Assembly: GCA_021790415.1 (NCBI GenBank)
Contig: JAJYDZ010000065.1
Location: 1-7,830 of the forward strand
DNA from: Thermoplasmata archaeon
Lineage (GTDB): Archaea; Thermoplasmatota; Thermoplasmata; Thermoplasmatales; Thermoplasmataceae
Direction of reading: 5' to 3'
DNA: 7,830 nucleotides
The notes beneath the pieces are model-generated. The model did not search any database. It saw only the letters and a list, made by a program, of their open reading frames with translations, and had not been told where the DNA came from. Below, piece after piece: positions 1 to 5,309 of this stretch. Made by a program: the position numbers and the translations under genes. How positions within the stretch are numbered: the stretch's first letter is position 1; the number at the start of each line of letters is the position of its first letter.

Positions 1-12
1 AAAGTTCTGTTT

Positions 13-636
13 TCATTTAGTCATCACTCCAATTCCTTCTCCAGTGGAAATATACCCCTCCCCCTCTACCATCTTCATGAACATTTCATGAATTCTTGTA
101 TCTTCTGTTAATTCAGGGTGAAATGTCATACCTAGGGCATATCTTGAATATATCATAACTGGTTGATTTTTGTAATAAGAAAGCACTTCTGTTGTTCCTG
201 TATCTTTGATCACAGGTGCTCTTATGAAGACCCCGGGGACTTCTCCAATTCCCTTAACATTTAGTATATCTATAAATGACTCTCCCTGCCTTCCATATCC
301 ATTTCTCAATATTTCTGAATCAAGCACTCCCATCCCTTCTACCCTTGAATCATTTGTATTTTTTGAAAGTAAAATAAGGCCCGCGCAAGTTCCCATAATC
401 GGAAAACCTTCTCTGAATTTTTCCTTAATTTTATCATATATATTATATTCTTTAATCAGTTTGTATATTGTAGTACTTTCTCCGCCAGGTATTATCAAAC
501 CATCAACATTATCAAGTTCATTCTCTCTTCTGATTATGGTCGCGGAGACATTCTTCCCCTTTTCAGAGATTTTTGTGAACATTTCAAAATGTTCTCGAAC
601 ATCTCCCTGGAATCCTACAATTCCTATTTTCACCAT
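13..636 (-). CDS. pdxT: Pyridoxal 5'-phosphate synthase glutaminase subunit PdxT
   Basis: This 207-residue protein is a class I-type glutamine amidotransferase of the PdxT/SNO family. It hydrolyses glutamine and passes ammonia to the PdxS synthase, which makes PLP from ribose 5-phosphate and glyceraldehyde 3-phosphate in the cytoplasm. The N-terminal VGFQGDVREH, the GGES oxyanion motif (residues 51-54), the nucleophile in GTCAGL (Cys84), the RNGYGRQ segment (111-117), VFIRAP (136-141) and the FHPELT motif with His173 and Glu175 are all present, so the triad is intact. Length is normal for the family (about 190-210). The ATG at 636 is directly followed by the conserved VKIGIVGFQGD strand, which fixes the start. 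glyA lies 61 bases upstream on the same strand, so co-transcription or a short separate promoter are both possible. The partner pdxS is not in the window. Identity is very secure. Confidence 0.96.
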   Translation of the reverse strand: MVKIGIVGFQGDVREHFEMFTKISEKGKNVSATIIRRENELDNVDGLIIPGGESTTIYKLIKEYNIYDKIKEKFREGFPIMGTCAGLILLSKNTNDSRVEGMGVLDSEILRNGYGRQGESFIDILNVKGIGEVPGVFIRAPVIKDTGTTEVLSYYKNQPVMIYSRYALGMTFHPELTEDTRIHEMFMKMVEGEGYISTGEGIGVMTK

Positions 637-654
637 GGGGAATTATAAATAAAG

Positions 655-662
655 ATAAATTA
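655..662 (-). promoter_or_regulatory. Possible TATA box for pdxT
   Basis: TAATTTAT on the minus strand is centred about 22 bases before the pdxT ATG. A second AT-rich stretch (TTTATAA, about 644-650) is too close to the ATG to act as TATA box for that start. This is weak evidence, because all of this intergenic DNA is AT-rich. Confidence 0.3.
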
Positions 663-667
663 GTTTG

Positions 668-691
668 TTAAGCAGAAAAGCACTCGCTTAA
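668..691 (-). repeat. Inverted repeat between glyA stop and pdxT start
   Basis: TTAAGC and GCTTAA form perfect 6-base arms around a 12-base spacer. The repeat starts 6 bases after the glyA stop codon, in transcription order, and is followed by T-rich DNA. It could be a weak terminator or 3'-end structure for glyA, or a regulator site placed just upstream of the possible pdxT TATA box. The function is not known; only the symmetry is seen. Confidence 0.4.
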
Positions 692-697
692 TATAAA

Positions 698-1987
698 TCA
701 TTTATAGAGTTCAATATATTTATACGCTTCCATATCGCCATAACAGTACATAACTTTCTTATGATTTTTCTTAAGTTCCTTCACTCCTGATATGATCTTT
801 TCCTGAGGCTCCTCCTTAACTATTGCTCTATAAATAAGAGAAGCAAGCTCTTTCATATCGGATTTATCAAATCCTATTCTTGTAACTTCCTGAGTACCAA
901 TTCTTATACCACTGGGATCCTGAGATTTTTTATTATCGTCCCATGGAAGAAGGTTCTTATTCAGAACAATATGGCAACGTTCAAGTAATTCTGCTACTTT
1001 CTTTCCTCCTCCATTTTGTCTCACATCAGCTACAAGGGTATGTGATTGAGTAAATTCACGTTCTTCTCCCAGTACTTTAATTCCAAGTGAATGTAGCTCT
1101 TCAGCAAGGGCCTTCGCGTTCTGGATTATTTTTCCAGCATAATCACTTCCAAAATCAAGGGTCTCAGCTAGTGTGATTCCGAGAGCAGCCATTGTATTAA
1201 GATGATGGTTACTTAACACTCCAGGGAAAACCCCTCTTTGAACCTTTTTCCAGGTTTCATCATCGGTGTTTCCGAGAACAATTCCATGCTGTGGCCCCGG
1301 TAAAGTTTTATGGGTACTTCCGGTGATTACATCTGCACCTTCTCTGAGTGGGTCCTGAAACTTCCCACCAGCTATTAAACCAAGTACATGAGCACCATCA
1401 TACCAGACCTTAGCTCCAATCTCCTGAAAAGTATCCTTTAGTTCCTTTAATGGTGCAGGAAACAAAAATACAGATTGGCCTACTAGGCATACTTTTGGTC
1501 TCTCTTCTTTGAGCATTTTTATGGAACCATCCACATCTATGCTCATTGTATTTTCATCAAAAGGATAATTATGAATATCCAAGCCTCTAAAACCAAGTGT
1601 TCCAAATTTAGCTGCACTTATGTGCCCACCTCCTGAAAGGTTGGGTGCTGCTATCTTCTCGCCTGTTTTAGTTAGAGCAAAGGTTACTGCCTGATTTGCA
1701 TTTGTACCGGAAACAGGCCTTGGATCTGCCTGAGGTGCTTTAAAGACTTTCTTTGCAAGTTCGGTGACTTTTTCTTCCATTATATCTACAAAAAAATTTC
1801 CTTGGTAATACCTATGATGTGGAAGGCCTTCTGCATACCTGAAACCAAAATCTGTGAGTAGCATTTCCATTGCAAGTGGGCTCATGAGATTCTCTGAGGC
1901 AATAAGTGGAATGCTCTCCTCAAAAAATTTATTATTATCTATGGCGGTTTTTCTTATATCCAGGGCATCTTTCATATTCTGGTTCAT
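698..1987 (-). CDS. glyA: Serine hydroxymethyltransferase
   Basis: This is a fold-type I PLP enzyme that interconverts serine and glycine and transfers the one-carbon unit to a folate-like or pterin carrier in the cytoplasm. With the ATG at 1987 the protein has 429 residues. Visible family motifs are LIASEN (28-33), the RYYQGN segment near residue 60, the PVSGTNANQ loop near 91-99, the cofactor Asp197 and His200 in YDGAHVLG, and the Schiff-base lysine Lys227 in GSTHKT. The carboxylate-binding arginine is in SGIRIGTQE (Arg362). A TTG six bases upstream (1993) is in frame, but the ATG is preferred because a TATA-like AATATTTTTAT element is centred about 25 bases before it, as expected for a leaderless transcript. 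pdxT, which helps make this enzyme's cofactor, lies immediately downstream. The carrier used cannot be read from the sequence. Confidence 0.96.
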   Translation of the reverse strand: MNQNMKDALDIRKTAIDNNKFFEESIPLIASENLMSPLAMEMLLTDFGFRYAEGLPHHRYYQGNFFVDIMEEKVTELAKKVFKAPQADPRPVSGTNANQAVTFALTKTGEKIAAPNLSGGGHISAAKFGTLGFRGLDIHNYPFDENTMSIDVDGSIKMLKEERPKVCLVGQSVFLFPAPLKELKDTFQEIGAKVWYDGAHVLGLIAGGKFQDPLREGADVITGSTHKTLPGPQHGIVLGNTDDETWKKVQRGVFPGVLSNHHLNTMAALGITLAETLDFGSDYAGKIIQNAKALAEELHSLGIKVLGEEREFTQSHTLVADVRQNGGGKKVAELLERCHIVLNKNLLPWDDNKKSQDPSGIRIGTQEVTRIGFDKSDMKELASLIYRAIVKEEPQEKIISGVKELKKNHKKVMYCYGDMEAYKYIELYK

Positions 1988-2004
1988 AGACAAACATAGT
2001 GAAA

Positions 2005-2015
2005 GAATATTTTTA
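2005..2015 (-). promoter_or_regulatory. TATA-like element of glyA
   Basis: The minus strand reads ATAAAAATATT here, preceded by GAAC that could serve as BRE. Its centre is about 23-25 bases before the ATG at 1987, so the transcript would begin at or next to the start codon. This spacing is the main reason to prefer the ATG over the in-frame TTG at 1993. Confidence 0.5.
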
Positions 2016-2067
2016 TGTTCTCATTGGATAAGAACGTGAGATCATAGGCTTAACAGATTCTTCATAA

Positions 2068-2076
2068 GATTTATGT
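2068..2076 (+). promoter_or_regulatory. TATA-like element of the C/D box sRNA
   Basis: The plus strand reads GATTTATGT, centred near 2072. The first base of the sRNA terminal stem is at 2098, 26 bases away, which is the usual archaeal TATA-to-start distance. The element also sits in a small inverted repeat, CATAA-gat-TTATG (2063-2075). Confidence 0.4.
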
Positions 2077-2097
2077 TCAATATCCACATTCAAATAG

Positions 2098-2156
2098 ACC
2101 GCGATGATGAACAACTTCTGGCTGATCTATGATGTCTGACGGGCAATCTGAGCGGT
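2098..2156 (+). ncRNA. C/D box 2'-O-methylation guide sRNA
   Basis: All four boxes are present in order with canonical spacing: C box ATGATGA (2104-2110), an 11-base guide (2111-2121), D' box CTGA (2122-2125), a 3-base spacer, C' box ATGATGT (2129-2135, one base off consensus), a 12-base guide (2136-2147) and D box CTGA (2148-2151). The flanks ACCGC (2098-2102) and GCGGT (2152-2156) pair perfectly into a 5-bp terminal stem, completing the C/D kink-turn that L7Ae would bind. Nop5 and fibrillarin would complete the RNP. Overall length (59 nt) is typical of archaeal C/D sRNAs. The D guide contains TGACGGGC, complementary to the universal GCCCGUCA of 16S rRNA. No protein gene overlaps it. Expression and target are inferred; the box architecture is directly seen. 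Confidence 0.88.
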
Positions 2157-2259
2157 AAAACAACACTTACAAATTTAAATAGATTGAGACTTTCATTTAA
2201 TAATTGAATATTTTAAAAATGGATGCTTAAAATTGTTTTGATTTAAATAACCAAACAAA

Positions 2260-2415
2260 CTATTGGCAGCCGCATCCACAACTGTCTTCTGAGGTTTGCA
2301 TATGTTGATGTCCGTGCCCCGATCCACATCCACATCCTTGCTGGGGCTCTGCTGAGGCGTTTCTTCCACATCCACATCCTTGATTCATATTTCCATGGTT
2401 ATGTTTTGCTTCCAT
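2260..2415 (-). CDS. Cys/His-rich metal-binding miniprotein
   Basis: This frame encodes 51 residues, starts with ATG at 2415 and ends with TAG. The peptide has seven cysteines, all in CGC-type clusters: QGCGCG at 12-17, QGCGCG at 26-31, and CGCGC at 46-50 next to the C-terminus. It also has histidines at 5 and 7 and an HGHQH run at 34-38. There is no signal peptide or membrane segment, so it should be cytoplasmic. Such spacing suggests thiolate/imidazole metal binding (Cu, Zn, Ni or an Fe-S cluster), as a buffer, metallochaperone or cluster carrier; this is inference, and I do not recognise a named family. A TTTTAAATA box is centred about 33 bases before the ATG. The next gene upstream is a CDGSH Fe-S protein on the same strand, with T-rich DNA between them. 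An overlapping 60-codon frame (2193-2375) lacks this composition and is treated as a shadow. Confidence 0.75.
   Translation of the reverse strand: MEAKHNHGNMNQGCGCGRNASAEPQQGCGCGSGHGHQHMQTSEDSCGCGCQ
2323..2382 (-). repeat. 18-bp direct repeat inside the Cys/His miniprotein gene
   Basis: The same 18 bases (TCCACATCCACATCCTTG on the plus strand) occur at 2323-2340 and 2365-2382. The offset is 42 bp, exactly 14 codons, so the protein repeats QGCGCG in frame. Each copy is itself an internal repeat of a GGATGT unit. This suggests the second cluster arose by in-frame duplication. Confidence 0.85.
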
Positions 2416-2443
2416 CTTCTATCAAAGCAACAATTTATACTTG

Positions 2444-2452
2444 TATTTAAAA
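2444..2452 (-). promoter_or_regulatory. TATA box of the Cys/His miniprotein gene
   Basis: TTTTAAATA on the minus strand is centred about 33 bases before the ATG at 2415. It predicts a transcript start near 2421 and a leader of only about 6 bases. A second AT-rich match (TATAAATT, 2432-2439) is too close to the ATG to be used for this start. Confidence 0.5.
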
Positions 2453-2460
2453 CATTAGAA

Positions 2461-2487
2461 GTGAAAAAATATTATAAGAGAAAGAAA
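2461..2487 (-). terminator. T-rich terminator after the CDGSH gene
   Basis: Directly after the CDGSH stop codon the minus strand reads TTTTCTTTCTC and then a run of six T (2463-2468). Archaeal polymerase often stops on such T-tracts without a hairpin. It separates the CDGSH gene from the miniprotein's own TATA box. Confidence 0.4.
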
Positions 2488-2488
2488 A

Positions 2489-2695
2489 TTAATTTTTTGG
2501 GTAGAATGAAGTAAGTTTTGTTCTTGTTTCTTTATCATACATAAAAGTCTGATCCTTCTCATCCAGCGTCTTTTTGTGTGTACCGTCGCAATATGGTTTA
2601 TTGCCTGAGAGTCCGCATGCACATATATGCACTTCCTGATCCCCGACTTTTATGGCGTAAGGTACGTTCCTTTCGTGTAATACTAATCTTGCCAT
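2489..2695 (-). CDS. CDGSH-type iron-sulfur domain protein (mitoNEET-like)
   Basis: This 68-residue protein is a single CDGSH domain. It matches the family signature C-x-C-x2-S-x3-P-x-C-D-G-[ST]-H exactly: CACGLSGNKPYCDGTH at residues 25-40. Cys25, Cys27, Cys36 and His40 are the 3Cys-1His ligands of a labile [2Fe-2S] cluster. No membrane anchor is present, so unlike animal mitoNEET it should be soluble. Likely roles, from the family, are redox sensing or cluster transfer; the partner is unknown. The ATG at 2695 is supported by a TTATTTAA box centred about 29 bases upstream. It lies 57 bases after the ATPase stop codon with T-rich DNA between, so it probably has its own promoter. The neighbouring Cys/His miniprotein is a possible functional partner, which is inference only. 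Domain identity is secure and physiological role is not. Confidence 0.93.
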   Translation of the reverse strand: MARLVLHERNVPYAIKVGDQEVHICACGLSGNKPYCDGTHKKTLDEKDQTFMYDKETRTKLTSFYPKN

Positions 2696-2719
2696 GCTAA
2701 CGTTATCCTAAATTCATTC

Positions 2720-2729
2720 TTAAATAATT
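2720..2729 (-). promoter_or_regulatory. TATA-like element of the CDGSH gene
   Basis: AATTATTTAA on the minus strand is centred about 29 bases before the ATG at 2695. It implies a leader of 0-4 bases. Confidence 0.45.
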
Positions 2730-2748
2730 GTAAAAAGGAGAAAGATTG
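2730..2748 (-). terminator. Possible T-rich terminator after the KaiC-like gene
   Basis: A pyrimidine tract (TCTTTCTCCTTTTTAC on the minus strand) begins a few bases after the ATPase stop codon and lies just upstream of the CDGSH TATA-like element. No hairpin is seen, and the call rests on the T-run alone. Confidence 0.3.
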
Positions 2749-2752
2749 AATT

Positions 2753-3712
2753 TTATCTAACCCTTTCAAGAGAGAAAGAACCGAGATCGAAGGTAGTAGG
2801 CCGCGGATATACCTCAATCCATTCCCTTGATTTCACATTACCCAAACCAACTATACGAATATATTGTTTTGAATTTGCGATCTTGAACTCAATGGCGCCA
2901 TCCATCATGTAGCTTATAGTTTCGTAAACTTTCTGTTCAAAAAGGCCATATTCAAGGAGGTACATAGCAGTTCCATTTTCGGCCTTCCTTTTCTGGACGA
3001 ACTGTTGAATAAATCTCATTAACAGTTTTTCATCCAGTTGCGGTATATATGCTGTAAGCGATACAAATAGCATCCTGTAATACCCGTAGGATGCCTCCAG
3101 CTCCGTTGCAATTGTATCTAGGGACTTCATAAGAGCACTAACATTAGTTACATTATCTATAACCACAGCATATTTTGATGGAGATGACATCTGTATGGAT
3201 CTTGAATAAAGATCGATAAAGCGGAGGATTTTATTTGCTTCCATCTTGTCAACAAGCTCAAGATCTTCCCCAAGTATTCTTGCAATTTCCTTCTTTATTT
3301 GTCTGATATCTTTATCTGCAGCTATAATTACAATTGGCACTGATTCAAGTATTGATTGGGCAGCAAAATTGTATGCAAGCGTTTCTTTTCCTGAAAAGGG
3401 CGGACCAAATAACACTAAATTTGATGAGACAGGAATTCCACCAAGCATGAGCTCATCAACTTTCTTTATTCCAGATGAAAGACGATCTTCAATTGTCTTT
3501 TTTTCTGCTGTATTACCAACTGCAATTTCTTCCACAATAGCAGTTTTCTTTCCTTCATCTTTCTCTGCTGTCAGTGTTTTGAGCTTTGCAATAATACCCT
3601 CAAGTTCTTTTTGCTTATCCTGAGCTCTTTTTATATCTTTGCTTATTGAATTCTTGACTTCCTCTAATTCGATTATTTTCTTATTGATCTCATCCATTTC
3701 AAGTTCGCTCAA
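2753..3712 (-). CDS. KaiC/RAD55-like RecA-superfamily ATPase with N-terminal coiled coil
   Basis: This 319-residue protein has a charged heptad-like coiled coil (about residues 1-50), a flexible linker (about 51-72) and a single RecA/KaiC-type domain that begins RLSSGIKKVDELMLGG (77-92). The Walker A loop is GPPFSGKE (103-110): Lys109 is present, but the usual Ser/Thr after it is Glu110, with Thr111 next. A Walker B-like strand is YAVVIDNV (181-188, Asp186). The C-terminal part ends with a KaiC-like beta hairpin region (about 274-303). No DNA-binding or membrane segment is seen. Archaeal proteins of this group are often annotated as RecA-superfamily signal-transduction ATPases; the substrate is unknown. 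The TTG start at 3712 is chosen because GGTGA (3719-3723) lies 6 bases before it and it overlaps the dehydratase stop as TTGA. The in-frame ATG at 3697 has no such site. Translation is probably coupled to the dehydratase. Confidence 0.82.
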   Translation of the reverse strand: MSELEMDEINKKIIELEEVKNSISKDIKRAQDKQKELEGIIAKLKTLTAEKDEGKKTAIVEEIAVGNTAEKKTIEDRLSSGIKKVDELMLGGIPVSSNLVLFGPPFSGKETLAYNFAAQSILESVPIVIIAADKDIRQIKKEIARILGEDLELVDKMEANKILRFIDLYSRSIQMSSPSKYAVVIDNVTNVSALMKSLDTIATELEASYGYYRMLFVSLTAYIPQLDEKLLMRFIQQFVQKRKAENGTAMYLLEYGLFEQKVYETISYMMDGAIEFKIANSKQYIRIVGLGNVKSREWIEVYPRPTTFDLGSFSLERVR

Positions 3713-4908
3713 TTGTCTTCACCATTCTTCCATGTATCTGACACAACCCATGGCGGTTCAGAAGGGTTTAATGGCTCCATTCCTTTGATCTGATGCTCAT
3801 CAAGAATTTTTTCATCTATGACTATTCCCAATCCTTCCTTCCCTGCCAATCTCAAATATCCATTCTCAATGCTGTATCCTGATTTAACTATTTTCTTCTT
3901 CCACTCAGGCCAGTATTCCTCGAAACTTTCCTGTATAATGAAATTTTGCATTGTAAGATCCACATTCAGTGTGGCGGCCGTCTGAACTGGTCCAAAGGCA
4001 TTATGTGGGGCCACTGGCATTCCCCTTGAATCCGCTATGGCATAAATATTTCTCAATTCCGTTATCCCCCTGCAATTGGTTACATCCGGCTGTATAATAT
4101 CAACCTTTTCCCCATAAATATTTCTTGCGAAATCTCTGGCATTCAATATCCGTTCTCCTAGTGCAACCGGAGTTGAAATTCTTGATCTTAGGACGGGAAG
4201 AAGATCCTCGAGTTCAGGGTGAAGGGGTTCTTCAAAAAACATGCATGAATATTTATCAAGTTCAGCGGTTGCTTTTACCGCGGCATCCATTGAAAATCTA
4301 CCGTGGAATTCTATTAGAAGATCCAGGGAAAAATCAAATTCGTTCCTCAATGCTTCAACAATAGATGATGCATTTTGAAGGCTTTCCCTGTCTATGTGAT
4401 CATATGCGCTTCCAAAAGGATCAAATTTTATTGCAGTTATTCCTTTTTTCGCAACGATTTTTGCTCGTGTTACGAAATCATCTGGAGTTTTGCAACCTGA
4501 ATACCAGCCATTTGCATACATTCTGGCTTTATCCCTTACAGTGCCTCCAAGCAGATTAAATATGGGCTCGCCCACATATTTCCCAATGAGATCCCAGGAA
4601 GCAATGTCAAAGGCACTTAATGCAGATGTTGCCTCCATGGATCTGCTAAGATAGAAGGAATTTTTATAGAAATCCATTATATTCTTACCCAAGGAGAAGA
4701 CATCTTTTCCTTGAAAAGACCGCTTAACCTCATTAAGGCTCTCAAGGACAGGAAGGGTCATTAGTGTAGTTGGAGCTTGCCCATAGCCTACTTTTCCATC
4801 ATCGGTTGTTAATCGCAATATTAGCATGGTTGAACTCCATGGAGAGGATAATTCATTTGAGAGATCACCAATTTCAAAGATTTCAACGTCCCTTATTTTT
4901 TGTGTCAT
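3709..4908 (-). CDS. gad: Gluconate/galactonate dehydratase, enolase superfamily
   Basis: This 399-residue protein belongs to the mandelate racemase/enolase superfamily and closely resembles, as far as I remember the sequences, the gluconate dehydratases of Sulfolobus and Thermoplasmatales. It would dehydrate D-gluconate (and perhaps D-galactonate) to 2-keto-3-deoxy acids in the archaeal Entner-Doudoroff pathway. Numbering from the ATG at 4908, visible elements are the N-terminal capping domain (to about 120), YANGWY (131-136), IKFDPFG (Lys161), IEFHGRF with Glu200 and His202, FFEEP (Glu226), ALGER (Glu252), QPD (Asp275) and PHNAFG (His302). These match the metal-ligand and general acid/base positions of the barrel. 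WVVSDTWKNG at the end is typical of this group. The in-frame ATG at 4929 is rejected because a TATA-like element is centred 28 bases before 4908. The gene overlaps the downstream ATPase by 4 bases. Exact sugar-acid specificity is not proven. Confidence 0.9.
   Translation of the reverse strand: MTQKIRDVEIFEIGDLSNELSSPWSSTMLILRLTTDDGKVGYGQAPTTLMTLPVLESLNEVKRSFQGKDVFSLGKNIMDFYKNSFYLSRSMEATSALSAFDIASWDLIGKYVGEPIFNLLGGTVRDKARMYANGWYSGCKTPDDFVTRAKIVAKKGITAIKFDPFGSAYDHIDRESLQNASSIVEALRNEFDFSLDLLIEFHGRFSMDAAVKATAELDKYSCMFFEEPLHPELEDLLPVLRSRISTPVALGERILNARDFARNIYGEKVDIIQPDVTNCRGITELRNIYAIADSRGMPVAPHNAFGPVQTAATLNVDLTMQNFIIQESFEEYWPEWKKKIVKSGYSIENGYLRLAGKEGLGIVIDEKILDEHQIKGMEPLNPSEPPWVVSDTWKNGEDN
3719..3723 (-). 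promoter_or_regulatory. Shine-Dalgarno site for the TTG-started ATPase gene
   Basis: GGTGA on the minus strand matches part of the archaeal GGAGGUGAU consensus and sits 6 bases before the TTG at 3712, inside the end of the dehydratase gene. It is the only clear ribosome-binding site I see at a start in this window. That fits an operon-internal gene that cannot be leaderless. Confidence 0.6.
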
Positions 4909-4930
4909 GGTATACCAATTCAAAATCATG

Positions 4931-4940
4931 CTTAAGTTTA
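4931..4940 (-). promoter_or_regulatory. TATA-like element of the dehydratase gene
   Basis: TAAACTTAAG on the minus strand is centred about 28 bases before the ATG at 4908 and predicts a leaderless or nearly leaderless mRNA. It argues against the upstream in-frame ATG at 4929. Confidence 0.4.
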
Positions 4941-5004
4941 ACTATTTTCATTCAAGGAAGCATTCATCAATTTTCATAATAATAGTCTTTTTCAAATCGA
5001 TAAG

Positions 5005-5014
5005 CTATTTAAAT
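5005..5014. promoter_or_regulatory. Symmetric TATA-like box CTATTTAAAT
   Basis: CTATTTAAAT is a good archaeal TATA match that could work on either strand. Rightward it would start a transcript near 5036, just past the 16-bp palindrome, with no obvious gene to serve. Leftward it would give the dehydratase a second promoter with a leader of about 75 bases. Confidence 0.35.
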
Positions 5015-5019
5015 TGGTT

Positions 5020-5035
5020 CTTATGAATTCATAAG
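5020..5035. repeat. Perfect 16-bp palindrome, possible operator
   Basis: CTTATGAATTCATAAG reads identically on both strands with no spacer. It begins 6 bases after the CTATTTAAAT box, where a dimeric winged-helix repressor could block transcription to the right. Its regulator and target are unknown. Function is inference; the symmetry is directly seen. Confidence 0.45.
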
Positions 5036-5299
5036 GGTTTCATCAAATATACTGAAATTGCTTTCATAGGACTCACATAGAGAAAATTTAACGCAAGTGA
5101 GTGAAATCCATATTATTTTTCTAAACGTCTTGCATCGTCGGCTTGTAGACAGAAGTGAAAGTGGTTGGATAGCATATTGCTTCATGCCTGCATAAATCTT
5201 TAAAGTCACAAGGTTATCATGAACGAACGAGCACCTTCGGTCCAAGAGGAATTCAAGCTCATGGTGATTCCGCAAGCGATCTTTGATGAGGAGGTCACA

Positions 5300-5309
5300 A
5301 GATTATTTC
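5300..5309 (+). promoter_or_regulatory. Weak TATA-like element of acnA
   Basis: AGATTATTTC is centred about 27 bases before the acnA ATG at 5332, fitting a leaderless transcript. The match to consensus is weak and no ribosome-binding site precedes the ATG. Confidence 0.35.

Noticed and set aside
206..652. 148-codon plus-strand frame opposite pdxT
   Set aside because: It is antisense to a clearly conserved pdxT, with low-complexity Ser/Ile/Pro composition typical of a shadow frame.
1988..1993. In-frame TTG start for glyA, two codons upstream
   Set aside because: The ATG at 1987 has the better TATA distance and is the stronger start codon.
2017..2035. GTTCT / AGAAC inverted repeat upstream of the glyA TATA element
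   Set aside because: Only 5-base arms with a 9-base spacer and no second copy near other genes, so it is too weak to call an operator.
2040..2190. Riboswitch upstream of glyA (for example glycine-type)
   Set aside because: The glyA transcript probably begins at its ATG, and the structured element here lies on the opposite strand and is a C/D box RNA.
2193..2375. 60-codon minus-strand frame overlapping the Cys/His miniprotein
   Set aside because: Its ATG falls inside the GGATGT repeat, it has no promoter at the right distance, and its composition is ordinary. The alternative frame explains the repeats as metal-binding clusters.
3697..3699. ATG start for the ATPase five codons inside
   Set aside because: No ribosome-binding site precedes it, whereas the TTG at 3712 has GGTGA at ideal spacing and the operon overlap.
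4909..4929. Upstream in-frame ATG for the dehydratase
   Set aside because: It would place the best TATA-like element on top of the start. The ATG at 4908 fits promoter spacing and family N-termini.
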